A stretch of DNA of 64,000 nt from Streptomyces davaonensis JCM 4913 (lineage in GTDB: Bacteria; Actinomycetota; Actinomycetes; Streptomycetales; Streptomycetaceae). Under the pieces are notes generated by a model. It saw only the letters and a program-made list of their open reading frames with translations. It was not told where the DNA came from and made no database searches. The position numbers were made by a program, and so were the translations under genes. Position 1 is the stretch's first letter, and the number at the start of each line of letters is the position of its first letter. The stretch lies in NCBI RefSeq assembly GCF_000349325.1, contig NC_020504.1, positions 3,196,053 to 3,260,052 on the forward strand, written 5' to 3'. Of this stretch, positions 17,640 to 27,033 are shown piece after piece.

Positions 17640-18671
17640 CTACTGGCCGCGGCCCTGCTCGTAGGCCCGCAACTGCTCCGCGCTGATCATGCTGGTGTCG
17701 AAGAGACTGGTCTCGTCCAGGGCGTACCCCTGCTGGGGCTGCTGGGCCTGCTGCGCCTGCTGGTTCGGGTCGTACGACGGCTGCTGGGCGTCGTAGCCCT
17801 GGTAGGCGTAAGGGTCGGCCTGCTGGTAGCCGTACGGGTCCTGCTGGGCGTAGGCAGGCTGCTGGTAGCCGCCGTAGGGGTCGTACGACGGCTGCTGCGG
17901 GGCGTACTCCGGCTGTTCGGGCTGCTGCCGCTGCGGGGCCGGGGCGTCCTGCTCGGCCAGGGCCGCCAGGTCGGCGAGATAGTCGGCGTCGCTGGAGTGC
18001 TGGACGGTGCTGAGGTCGTCGCCGAGGGCGCCGAGGTCGTCGGTGGCGATCCGGCCGTGCAGCTTCTGGCGGCCGCGGCCGACTGCCTCCAGCGTCTTGG
18101 CGAGCACCGCCTCGAAGGCGCCGAGCTTGACGTCGACGTACTCGTCGGCGGTACGGCGCAGGGTCTCGGGGTCGTGGCTGCGCTCGGGGGCGTCCTCGTC
18201 CTCGTAGCCCTGCTCGTCGACGCCCGGGCCGGTGCCGAGGAGCTTCTCGCGGCCCCGGCCGACGGAGCCGAGGGTCTTGGTGAGCACGACCTCGAAGTTG
18301 GCGAGCTTGGAGTCGACGTAGTCGTCGGCCTCGGCGCGGACGTCCTCGGCCTCCTTGCGGGCCTCGGCGAGGATGCGGTCGCCCTCGGCCTGGGAGCGGC
18401 GGGCGACCTCGGTGTCGGAGATCAGCGAGCCGCGCTCGGCGTGCGCGCCCTGGATGATCCGCTCGGCCTCCTGACGGGCCTGCTCGACCATCTGCTCACG
18501 GTCGCCGATCAGCTCCTGGGCCTGCGCGAGGGAGCCCGGCAGGGCCTGGCGGACCTCTTCGAGCAGCGAGAGCAGCTCGGCGCGGTTGACCACGCACGAG
18601 GCCGACATCGGCATCGACCGGGCACTGGAGACCGCCGCGACGATCTCGTCGAGCTTCTTCTGCACGTCCAC
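17640..18671 (-). CDS. SepIVA-like coiled-coil septation protein (DivIVA-type)
   Basis: 343 residues. The N-terminal 200 are coiled coil, with segments such as EQMVEQARQEAERIIQGAHAER and EVARRSQAEGDRILAEARKEAE. Two copies of a roughly 35-residue unit follow, with cores DDYVDSKLANFEVVLTKTL and DEYVDVKLGAFEAVLAKTL, each ending VGRGR-KL. The C-terminal third is Gln/Pro/Tyr-rich. Its place between coaD and the DUF177-rpmF-rnc genes matches mycobacterial SepIVA (Rv2927c region), a DivIVA-domain septation factor. Older annotation calls such proteins ATP synthase B-like, which I think is wrong. The start is GTG at 18671. Confidence 0.75.
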   Translation of the reverse strand: MDVQKKLDEIVAAVSSARSMPMSASCVVNRAELLSLLEEVRQALPGSLAQAQELIGDREQMVEQARQEAERIIQGAHAERGSLISDTEVARRSQAEGDRILAEARKEAEDVRAEADDYVDSKLANFEVVLTKTLGSVGRGREKLLGTGPGVDEQGYEDEDAPERSHDPETLRRTADEYVDVKLGAFEAVLAKTLEAVGRGRQKLHGRIATDDLGALGDDLSTVQHSSDADYLADLAALAEQDAPAPQRQQPEQPEYAPQQPSYDPYGGYQQPAYAQQDPYGYQQADPYAYQGYDAQQPSYDPNQQAQQAQQPQQGYALDETSLFDTSMISAEQLRAYEQGRGQ

Positions 18672-18729
18672 CGTGTGCTCGCCACTCTCTACAGCTGTGT
18701 TGGAGACGGACGGGACGACTGTAGCCCCA

Positions 18730-19848
<1,119 letters not shown>

Positions 19849-19864
19849 TCAGGTTCATTGTGGC

Positions 19865-22099
19865 TCACCCCTTTTCCAAGTACTGCTCTCTCTCCTCGTC
19901 CAAGAGGGCGTCCAGGGCTGTTTTCAGGCCCGGAAGGTTCTTCAGCTCCGGATCCGCCGCCACCACAGCCGTCGCTTCCTCCCTCGCCTCCGCGATGATC
20001 TCCTCGTCCTCGATGACCGCCAGCATCCTGAGGCTGGTGCGGGCGCCGGACTGGGCCTGGCCGAGGACGTCGCCCTCGCGGCGCTGTTCCAGGTCGATGC
20101 GGGAGAGTTCGAAGCCGTCGAGGGTGGCGGCCACGGCATTGAGGCGCTGGCGGGCCGCGCTGGCCTCCGGCATCTCGGTGACCAGCAGGCACAGGCCCGC
20201 CGCCGAGCCACGGCCGACCCGGCCGCGCAGCTGGTGCAGCTGGGAGACGCCGAAGCGGTCGGCGTCCATGATCACCATGGCGGTGGCGTTGGGGACGTTG
20301 ACGCCGACCTCGATGACGGTGGTGGCGACCAGGACGTCCGTCTCTCCGGCGGCGAACCGGCGCATGACCGCGTCCTTGTCGTCGGGGTGCATACGGCCGT
20401 GCAGGACCTCCACCTCGAGGCCGGCGAGCGGGCCCTTGGCGAGTTGGTCGGCCACCTCCAGGACGGCGAGCGGCGGGCGCTTCTCGGCCTCGTCCTCGGC
20501 GGACTTCCGGGCCTTCTTGGGGTCGTCCTCCTCGTCCCCGATGCGGGGGCAGACGACGTACGCCTGATGGCCGTTCTCGACCTCCTCGCGCACCCGTTCC
20601 CAGGCACGCGCGAGGAAGTGCGGTTTGTCCGCGGCCGGGACGACATGGCTGGCGATCGGTGAACGCCCGGCCGGGAGCTGGTCGAGGACGGAGGTCTCCA
20701 GATCGCCGAAGACGGTCATCGCGACCGTGCGCGGGATGGGGGTGGCCGTCATGACGAGCAGATGGGGCGGCTGTTTGCCCTTGCCCCGCAGGGCGTCGCG
20801 CTGTTCGACCCCGAAGCGGTGCTGCTCGTCGACGACGACGAGTCCGAGGTCGTGGAACTGGACCTTGTCCTCGATCAGCGCATGGGTCCCGATGACGATC
20901 CCGGCCTCTCCGGTCACCAGATCGAGCAGCGCCTGCCGCCGGGCCGCGGCGCCCATGGAACCGGTCAGCAGCACCACCTTGGTCGCCTGCTCGGCCCCGC
21001 CCAGCATGCCGCCCTCGGCCAGCTCCCCCATCATCTCGACGACCGACCTGTGGTGCTGCTGGGCCAGCACTTCGGTGGGCGCCAGCATGGCGGCCTGGCC
21101 ACCTGCGTCGACGGTGGCGAGCATGGCCCGGAGCGCCACCATCGTCTTTCCCGATCCGACTTCTCCTTGCAACAGCCGGTGCATCGGGTGCTCGGTCGCC
21201 AGGTCGGTGAAGATCTCGCCCGTGACTCGTTGCTGGCCCTCGGTGAGGGTGAAGGGGAGGCGGTCGTCGAAGGCTGTCAGGAGGCCGTCCGGCTTCGGTT
21301 TGCGGGCCACTGCGGGGAGTTGGGCGTCCGCGTGGCGGCGGCGGGCGAGGGCTACCTGGAGGACGAAGGCCTCGTCCCATTTCAGGCGGGCGCGGGCGTC
21401 CTCGATGTCGGCTTTGGTGTGCGGGCGGTGGATCTTCTCCAGGGCCTCGGGGAGCGGGACGAGGCCGCGGCCCTCGCGGAGGCTGTCCGGGAGGGGGTCG
21501 ACCGCTTCCAGGCATGTCGGGAGGACCGTCTGGAGCGCCTTGCCGATCTTCCAGGACTCCAGTTTGGCGGTGGCGGGATAGATCGGGATCAGGGCGCCGG
21601 CCCAGGTCTCGACCGTCTCCTCGCCGTCGCCGCGCAGGAGTTCGTAGGCGGGGTGGGCGAGCTGGAGGCGGCGGTTGAAGACGGAGACCTTGCCCGCGAA
21701 CATCGCGCGTGTGCCCGGCAGGAGTTCCTTGTGGGGCTTGTGAACGCCGTTTCCGAAGAAGACCAGTTGGAGTCGGCCGCTGCCGTCGGTGATGGTGACT
21801 TCCAGGCGCTGGCCCTTGCCGCGCGGGGCCTTGGCGGAGGCGAAGGTGTGCAGCCGGGCGTCGGCGACCTGGGCGACCACCGTGACGTGCTCGTCCATGG
21901 GGAGGTCGGCGAGGTGCGTGAGCTGGCCGCGCTCCTCGTATCTGCGCGGGTAGTGGTGCAGGAGGTCGCCGACGGTGTGCAGGCCGAGGTGCTCGGCCAT
22001 CACCTTCGCGGTGGCGGGGCCGAGCACCGACTTCAGTGGCTGCTGGAGTGGTTCTTGCAGTGCGGGCACGAGATCCATTGCACACCACGCCACTGACAT
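19865..22099 (-). CDS. recG: ATP-dependent DNA helicase RecG
   Basis: A 744-residue branch-migration helicase that remodels stalled forks and Holliday junctions. The N-terminal wedge/OB domain is followed by helicase motifs: Walker A GEVGSGKTMVALRAM, TEVLAQQH, motif II VVVDEQHRFG, motif III MTATPIPRT, and motifs V/VI TTVIEVGVNVPNA and QLRGRVGRG. The ATG at 22099 has a textbook AGGAGG site eight bases upstream. A downstream ATG at 22078 has none, so I prefer the longer start (seven extra residues). It is divergent from the HSP90-family gene. Confidence 0.95.
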   Translation of the reverse strand: MSVAWCAMDLVPALQEPLQQPLKSVLGPATAKVMAEHLGLHTVGDLLHHYPRRYEERGQLTHLADLPMDEHVTVVAQVADARLHTFASAKAPRGKGQRLEVTITDGSGRLQLVFFGNGVHKPHKELLPGTRAMFAGKVSVFNRRLQLAHPAYELLRGDGEETVETWAGALIPIYPATAKLESWKIGKALQTVLPTCLEAVDPLPDSLREGRGLVPLPEALEKIHRPHTKADIEDARARLKWDEAFVLQVALARRRHADAQLPAVARKPKPDGLLTAFDDRLPFTLTEGQQRVTGEIFTDLATEHPMHRLLQGEVGSGKTMVALRAMLATVDAGGQAAMLAPTEVLAQQHHRSVVEMMGELAEGGMLGGAEQATKVVLLTGSMGAAARRQALLDLVTGEAGIVIGTHALIEDKVQFHDLGLVVVDEQHRFGVEQRDALRGKGKQPPHLLVMTATPIPRTVAMTVFGDLETSVLDQLPAGRSPIASHVVPAADKPHFLARAWERVREEVENGHQAYVVCPRIGDEEDDPKKARKSAEDEAEKRPPLAVLEVADQLAKGPLAGLEVEVLHGRMHPDDKDAVMRRFAAGETDVLVATTVIEVGVNVPNATAMVIMDADRFGVSQLHQLRGRVGRGSAAGLCLLVTEMPEASAARQRLNAVAATLDGFELSRIDLEQRREGDVLGQAQSGARTSLRMLAVIEDEEIIAEAREEATAVVAADPELKNLPGLKTALDALLDEEREQYLEKG

Positions 22100-22147
22100 C
22101 GTCGCAGACCTCCTGCCCGCCATCACCGTAAAGTCCGAGGAAAGCCC

Positions 22148-22176
22148 TGGTCAGACGGCTGGTTGGGGCTTAGGAT
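22148..22176 (+). promoter_or_regulatory. Candidate promoter of the HSP90/repeat-protein pair
   Basis: TAGGAT at 22171-22176 is a full match to the Streptomyces -10 consensus. It is preceded by 17 bp and a weak -35, TGGTCA (22148-22153). The gene start is about 90 bp downstream. Confidence 0.45.
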
Positions 22177-22266
22177 GACGCGTCCTACGGCCATCCCTCG
22201 CGGTCATCGCCTCACACGGACCGCCCGACCCCGCGCCGACGCACTCCCCCCACCGGCGCAGCGACG

Positions 22267-24099
22267 ATGGACTCCCAGACCTCACAGTCATCCCAGGCAC
22301 CCCAGTCACCTCATACGTTCCAGGTCGACCTGCGCGGCCTGGTGGACCTGCTCTCCCATCACCTCTACTCCAGTCCGAAGGTCTACCTGCGCGAGCTGCT
22401 TCAGAACGCCGTGGACGCCATCACCGCCCGTCGGGCCGAACAGCCGGACGCCCCGGCACGGGTGCGGCTGTACGTCGATTCCGACGGCGGCGGGTTGCGG
22501 GTGGAGGACTCCGGTATCGGGCTGACCGAGTCCGATGTGCACAGTCTGCTGGCGACGATCGGCCGCAGTTCCAAACGGGCGGACGGTCTTCAGGCGGCCC
22601 GCTCGGACTTCCTCGGCCAGTTCGGCATCGGTCTGCTGGCCTGTTTCGTGGTCGCCGAGCGGATCCGGGTGGTCAGCCGCAGCGCCCGTACGCCGGACGC
22701 GCCACCGGTGGAGTGGACGGCGACGGACGATGGTTCGTACACCGTGCGGACGCTGCCGGACGCCGAGCGGCCCGAGCCGGGCACCACCGTGCATCTGGTG
22801 GCGCGGGCCGGTGCCGGGGAGTGGCTGGCGCGGGAGCGGGTGCTCACGCTGGCCCGGGACTTCGGCTCGCTGCTGCCGTACGACGTGCGGGTGGACGAGG
22901 AGGAGGTCACCGATCTCCCGGCACCCTGGGACCGGGCCTATCCCTCGCCCGCGAACCGGCGGGTGGCGCTGGCCCGGCACTGTCATGACCTGTTCGGGTT
23001 CACTCCGCTGGACTCGATCGGGCTGAACGTTCCGCTGGCCGGGATCCGCGGGGTGGCGTATGTGCTGCCGTCGGCGGTCAGCCCGGCCCAGCGGGCCGGT
23101 CACCGGGTGCACCTGAAGGGCATGCTGCTGACCGAGCGGGCCGAACAGCTGCTGCCGGACTGGGCGTTCTTCGTGCGCTGTGTGCTCGACACGGACAGTC
23201 TGCGGCCCACCGCGTCGCGCGAGGCGTTGTACGAGGACGAGACGCTGGCGGCCGTACGGGAAGCGCTCGGCGAAAGGATTCGCTCCTGGTTGACCGGGCT
23301 TGCGGCCGGTGATCCGGAACGTCTTGCGGCCTTCCTGTCGGTGCACCACCTGGGCGTGAAGTCCCTGGCGCGGCACGACAAGGAGATGCTGCGCACGATG
23401 CTGCCGTGGCTGCCGTTCGAGACGACCGACGGGCGGCTGTCGCTGGAGGAGTTCGCGCAGCGGCACCCGGTGGTGCACTTCACGCGGACCGTCGAGGAGT
23501 ACCGGCAGGTCGCGCCGATCGCGTCCGCGCAGGGCATCGGGGTGATCAACGGCGGTTACACGTACGACAGCGAACTGGTCGAGGCGCTGCCCTCGGTCCG
23601 TCCGGGGACGGTCGTGGCCGAGCTGGACGCGGACACCGTGACCGCGCATCTGGACTCCGTCGACCCGGCCGAGGAGCTGGCGCTGTCCGGCTTCCTTGCG
23701 GCGGCGCGGGCCAAGCTGGACCCCTTGGGCTGCGATGTGGTCCTGCGGGCCTTCCATCCGCTGTCGGTGCCCGCGCTGCACCTGGACGACCGGGCGGCCC
23801 GGCACGAGCAGGCGCGGGCAGCGGCGGAGGAGCAGGCGGACGACCTGTGGGCGGGCATCCTGGGCTCGCTGCGCGGCGGCGCGCCCCGCGCGCGTCTGGT
23901 GCTCAACCACCTCAACCCGCTGATCCGGCGGATCAGTTCCGTGGGCGACGCGGAACTGATCGGCACCGCCACCGAGTCCCTGTACGGACAGGCCCTGCTG
24001 ATGGCGCAGCGGCCGCTCAGGCCCGCGGACTCGGCGCTGCTGAACCGGGCCTTCATCGCTCTGCTGGAGTGGGCCACGAACGGCGAGGAGGGTCGCTGA
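22267..24099 (+). CDS. HSP90-family (HtpG-like) ATPase chaperone
   Basis: 610 residues with the GHKL ATPase fold at the N-terminus. Seen are VYLRELLQNAVDA (catalytic Glu43, Mg-binding Asn47), EDSGIGL (adenine-binding Asp), GRSSK and GQFGIGLLA. In the middle domain TASREALYED keeps the catalytic arginine. The C-terminal region is shorter and diverges from HtpG, ending in leucine-rich helices. All ATPase residues are present, so it should be active. It is translationally coupled (TGATG) to a large helical repeat protein, which sets it apart from ordinary stand-alone htpG. The pair sits between recG and the DAK gene. Confidence 0.88.
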   Translation: MDSQTSQSSQAPQSPHTFQVDLRGLVDLLSHHLYSSPKVYLRELLQNAVDAITARRAEQPDAPARVRLYVDSDGGGLRVEDSGIGLTESDVHSLLATIGRSSKRADGLQAARSDFLGQFGIGLLACFVVAERIRVVSRSARTPDAPPVEWTATDDGSYTVRTLPDAERPEPGTTVHLVARAGAGEWLARERVLTLARDFGSLLPYDVRVDEEEVTDLPAPWDRAYPSPANRRVALARHCHDLFGFTPLDSIGLNVPLAGIRGVAYVLPSAVSPAQRAGHRVHLKGMLLTERAEQLLPDWAFFVRCVLDTDSLRPTASREALYEDETLAAVREALGERIRSWLTGLAAGDPERLAAFLSVHHLGVKSLARHDKEMLRTMLPWLPFETTDGRLSLEEFAQRHPVVHFTRTVEEYRQVAPIASAQGIGVINGGYTYDSELVEALPSVRPGTVVAELDADTVTAHLDSVDPAEELALSGFLAAARAKLDPLGCDVVLRAFHPLSVPALHLDDRAARHEQARAAAEEQADDLWAGILGSLRGGAPRARLVLNHLNPLIRRISSVGDAELIGTATESLYGQALLMAQRPLRPADSALLNRAFIALLEWATNGEEGR

Positions 24100-27026
24100 T
24101 GACCGGGATCACGGACTTCGACGCGCTGCGCCGGGCGATGGCGGAGAACGCCGAGCTGCCGGAGGGCCCGGCCCGCAACGCGCGCGCGGAGCAACTGCTC
24201 GCCGAGGCCGAGAAACTGGGCGTGCCTCTCGCGGTGATCGAGGCGCTCGGGCACCAGCTCACGGTCTACAACTACAGCTCCGAGAAGGACAAGATGTTCG
24301 TCCCGTTCGCGCGGCTGCTGCGCATGTGGGACGAGCAGCCGGGGGACTTCGACGCACAGGAGGCGCACTCCCTGCACTGGGTGTTCAAGTGGATGACGTC
24401 CGGCATGCTCGACCAACCGCACGTGCCGCTGGCCTCCATAGAGAAGTGGCTCGGCGAGATGGAGCACCGCTACCGGCTCGCCGGGCACTCCGAACGTGCC
24501 GTGCGCAGCAGTGAGTTCAGTGTGGCCGCGCACGTCGGGGACGTACCGCGCGCCGAGCGGGCGTACGCGGCGTGGCTGGCCGCCGACCGGGACGCGATGG
24601 CCGACTGTCCCGCCTGCGAGCTGCACGGGCAGGGCTGGTGGCAGGCGGAGTGCGGCCGGGACGAGCGGGCGCTGGAGCTGTGGCGGCCCGTCCTGGAGGG
24701 CGAGTTCACCTGCGCCCACGAGCCGCACACGGCGTTCGCCTCCTCCCTCGTGCCGCTGCTGCGTCTCGACCGTGTGGACGAGGCGCGCGCCCACCATCTG
24801 CGCGGTTTCCGGTTGGTGCGGCCCATGGAGAGCATGCGCGGGGCGTACGCGGACCATGTCGAGTTCTGCGCGCTGACGGGCAACGAGGCACGCGGTCTCG
24901 AGCTGCTCGCGGAGCGGCCGGCGTACTTCACCGACACCGGGCATCCGCGCAGCAGGCTGGAGTTCCTGTCCGTGGTGACGCTGCTCATGGAGCGGCTGAC
25001 GGGTCTCGGGCTGGGCGGGCAGCGGGTGCCGGGGCCGACAGGGCGCAGTTGGACGGCGCGGGAACTGGCCGCACACGCGCGTGCGGAGGCGCTGGAGCTG
25101 GCCGGACGGTTCGACGCGCGCAACGGCACCGCGCGGGTGAGCGAGCTGGCACGCGCGCGCATGACGCAGGAACCGCTGGTGGAGCGGTTGCCGCTCGGGG
25201 TGCGCTCGGCGCGTGGCACGGCGGCTTCCGGCCCTGTTCCGGTGCCGGAGGTTCCGGCGCAGGATGAGCCCGTGGAGGCGGATCTGCCGACCCTGCTGGC
25301 CGAGGCCCGGCGGCTGTCGGACACATTGCAGCCGGACGCCGTCGAGGCGTGGGCGGACGTGGCGCGGGCCGCCGAGGGCGCCGAGCTGGACCCGCGGGAC
25401 CGCGCGGAGATCATGGATCACCGGGCCATGGAGCTCGGTCCCGAGGGCGTCGAGCTGTTCGAGCGGGCGGCGGAGCTGTACGCCGAGGCGGGCGACCCGG
25501 GCGAGGCACTGGCGGCACGCACGCGTGCGGCGTACGTCCGAGCCCTGACCGGCCGCCTGGAGGAGGCTCTCGCGGGAGTCGGCGAGCCCTACGACGAGGT
25601 GCTCGCGCTGTACGCCGAGTCCGGCACGGGTCTGCGGCAGACGGCGGCGGTGCTGATGGGCCGGGCCCGGGTGCTGATGCGGCAGGTTCACGCGGCCGAC
25701 GAGCCGGTGGCCCCGGCGGTCGTGGGCGCGGCGGATGCGGCGGCGCGGGAGGTGCTGGCGCTGGTGGACGGGCGTACCGGGGACGACGTACGGCTCGCCG
25801 CACGGTCCGCCGAGGCGCAGGCGATGCTCGCCGAGCTGGCGGCGCTCTCGGGCGATGTGGCGGGCGCCGCGCGGCTGTTCGCGCGGGCCTCGGCGGCCTT
25901 CGTCGGGGCGGGGCTGCCGTGGTTCGCGGTGGAGTACGAGGCGCGGCTGGCCGGGCTCGCCCACCACCTGGGCGACACGGCGGAGGCGGAGCGGGCGCTG
26001 CGGGCGGCCCTGGAGCACGGCGGAGCGCAGTTGGAGGCGCCGGGCCGGGCGCAGCTGCATCTCCAGCTCGCCGAGGTCCTGGGCGGCCGGGGCCTGTCCG
26101 ACGAGGCCGCCGAGCACGCCCTGGAGGCGGCGCACTGGGCCGACGAGGCGGGCGAGGGTCCGACGCTCGGCGCCTGGGCACGGCATCAGCTCGGCGGGTT
26201 CCTGCTGCGGCAGGGGCGCTGGGCGGAGGCCGCCGAGGTGCTGGAGTCGGCGCTGCCGGACCTGAGCGCGGAGACGCACGGCGACGGGGCGGTCGTCCAG
26301 ACGCAGTGGTGGCTCGGTGACTGTCTGAGCGAGCTGGGCGAGCACCGGGAGGCGGCCGAACGGCGGCTTCAGGCGGCGGAGATCGCCCGGCACTGGCCCG
26401 AGCAGCACGATCACGCGACGCTGGCGCATCTCGCCGCCGAGTCCCTCGGGCAGGCGGGGCTGCACGAGGAGGCGGACCGGGCCTACACGCGCGCGGGCGA
26501 CCTGTGGCGCGAGCTGGGCAACATCCACGGTCTGGTGCGCTCGCTGCGCGCCCGCGCGTGGCTCGCGCTGCGTGCGGAGGACGGCGCGGATCCCGCGCGG
26601 GAGTTGATGTCGACCGCGGTCCGGGAGTGCGTGGCGGCGCTGGAGGAGGCGCCCGACGAGGAGACGCGCGCCCGGCTCACCGCCGAGCTGGGCCACACCC
26701 ACCGCCAGTTCGGCGACCTGCTCGCCCGTTCCGCGGCCGAGGACGACGCGGACGACTCGATCCGGTCCGCTCTGGACGCCGCGCTGGCCCGGATGGCCGA
26801 GGCGGTCACGGTGTTCGCGACGCTCGGGGACGACGGCCGGCACGCCCGCACCGGCGCCGAACTGGCCGCGGGCTGGCTGGCCGCGGACCTGGGCCGCCCG
26901 GCGGAGGCGGAGGCACACGCGCGTGCGGTGCTCGCGGCGTACGCGGACGCGGACGAGGAGGACGCGGTGGCCGAGGAGCGGCGCGCGGAGGCGGAGCAGC
27001 TCCTGGAGACGGTCGAGGAGGACTGA
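24099..27026 (+). CDS. Giant TPR-like helical repeat protein coupled to HSP90 gene
   Basis: 975 residues with no signal peptide, membrane helix or enzymatic motif. It is almost wholly helical and very rich in Ala, Glu, Arg and Leu, with repeated units such as EAAERRLQAAEIARHW and EADRAYTRAGDLWRELGN that look like degenerate TPRs. The N-terminal 330 residues are less repetitive and contain CPACELHGQGWW. The ATG shares its first base with the HSP90 stop codon, so the two are made together. TPR proteins are classic HSP90 partners, so a co-chaperone or client-adaptor role is a reasonable inference. The 3' end lies seven bases from the convergent DAK gene. Confidence 0.8.
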   Translation: MTGITDFDALRRAMAENAELPEGPARNARAEQLLAEAEKLGVPLAVIEALGHQLTVYNYSSEKDKMFVPFARLLRMWDEQPGDFDAQEAHSLHWVFKWMTSGMLDQPHVPLASIEKWLGEMEHRYRLAGHSERAVRSSEFSVAAHVGDVPRAERAYAAWLAADRDAMADCPACELHGQGWWQAECGRDERALELWRPVLEGEFTCAHEPHTAFASSLVPLLRLDRVDEARAHHLRGFRLVRPMESMRGAYADHVEFCALTGNEARGLELLAERPAYFTDTGHPRSRLEFLSVVTLLMERLTGLGLGGQRVPGPTGRSWTARELAAHARAEALELAGRFDARNGTARVSELARARMTQEPLVERLPLGVRSARGTAASGPVPVPEVPAQDEPVEADLPTLLAEARRLSDTLQPDAVEAWADVARAAEGAELDPRDRAEIMDHRAMELGPEGVELFERAAELYAEAGDPGEALAARTRAAYVRALTGRLEEALAGVGEPYDEVLALYAESGTGLRQTAAVLMGRARVLMRQVHAADEPVAPAVVGAADAAAREVLALVDGRTGDDVRLAARSAEAQAMLAELAALSGDVAGAARLFARASAAFVGAGLPWFAVEYEARLAGLAHHLGDTAEAERALRAALEHGGAQLEAPGRAQLHLQLAEVLGGRGLSDEAAEHALEAAHWADEAGEGPTLGAWARHQLGGFLLRQGRWAEAAEVLESALPDLSAETHGDGAVVQTQWWLGDCLSELGEHREAAERRLQAAEIARHWPEQHDHATLAHLAAESLGQAGLHEEADRAYTRAGDLWRELGNIHGLVRSLRARAWLALRAEDGADPARELMSTAVRECVAALEEAPDEETRARLTAELGHTHRQFGDLLARSAAEDDADDSIRSALDAALARMAEAVTVFATLGDDGRHARTGAELAAGWLAADLGRPAEAEAHARAVLAAYADADEEDAVAEERRAEAEQLLETVEED

Positions 27027-27033
27027 CCGCCCG

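Noticed and set aside
22097..22266. Short open frames between recG and the HSP90 gene
   Set aside because: Too short, without ribosome sites. The region is better explained as a divergent promoter.
23556..26918. 1120-codon minus-strand frame opposite the repeat protein
   Set aside because: Arg/His/Gln-rich composition without motifs. The plus-strand gene is coupled to the HSP90 gene and has the expected codon pattern.
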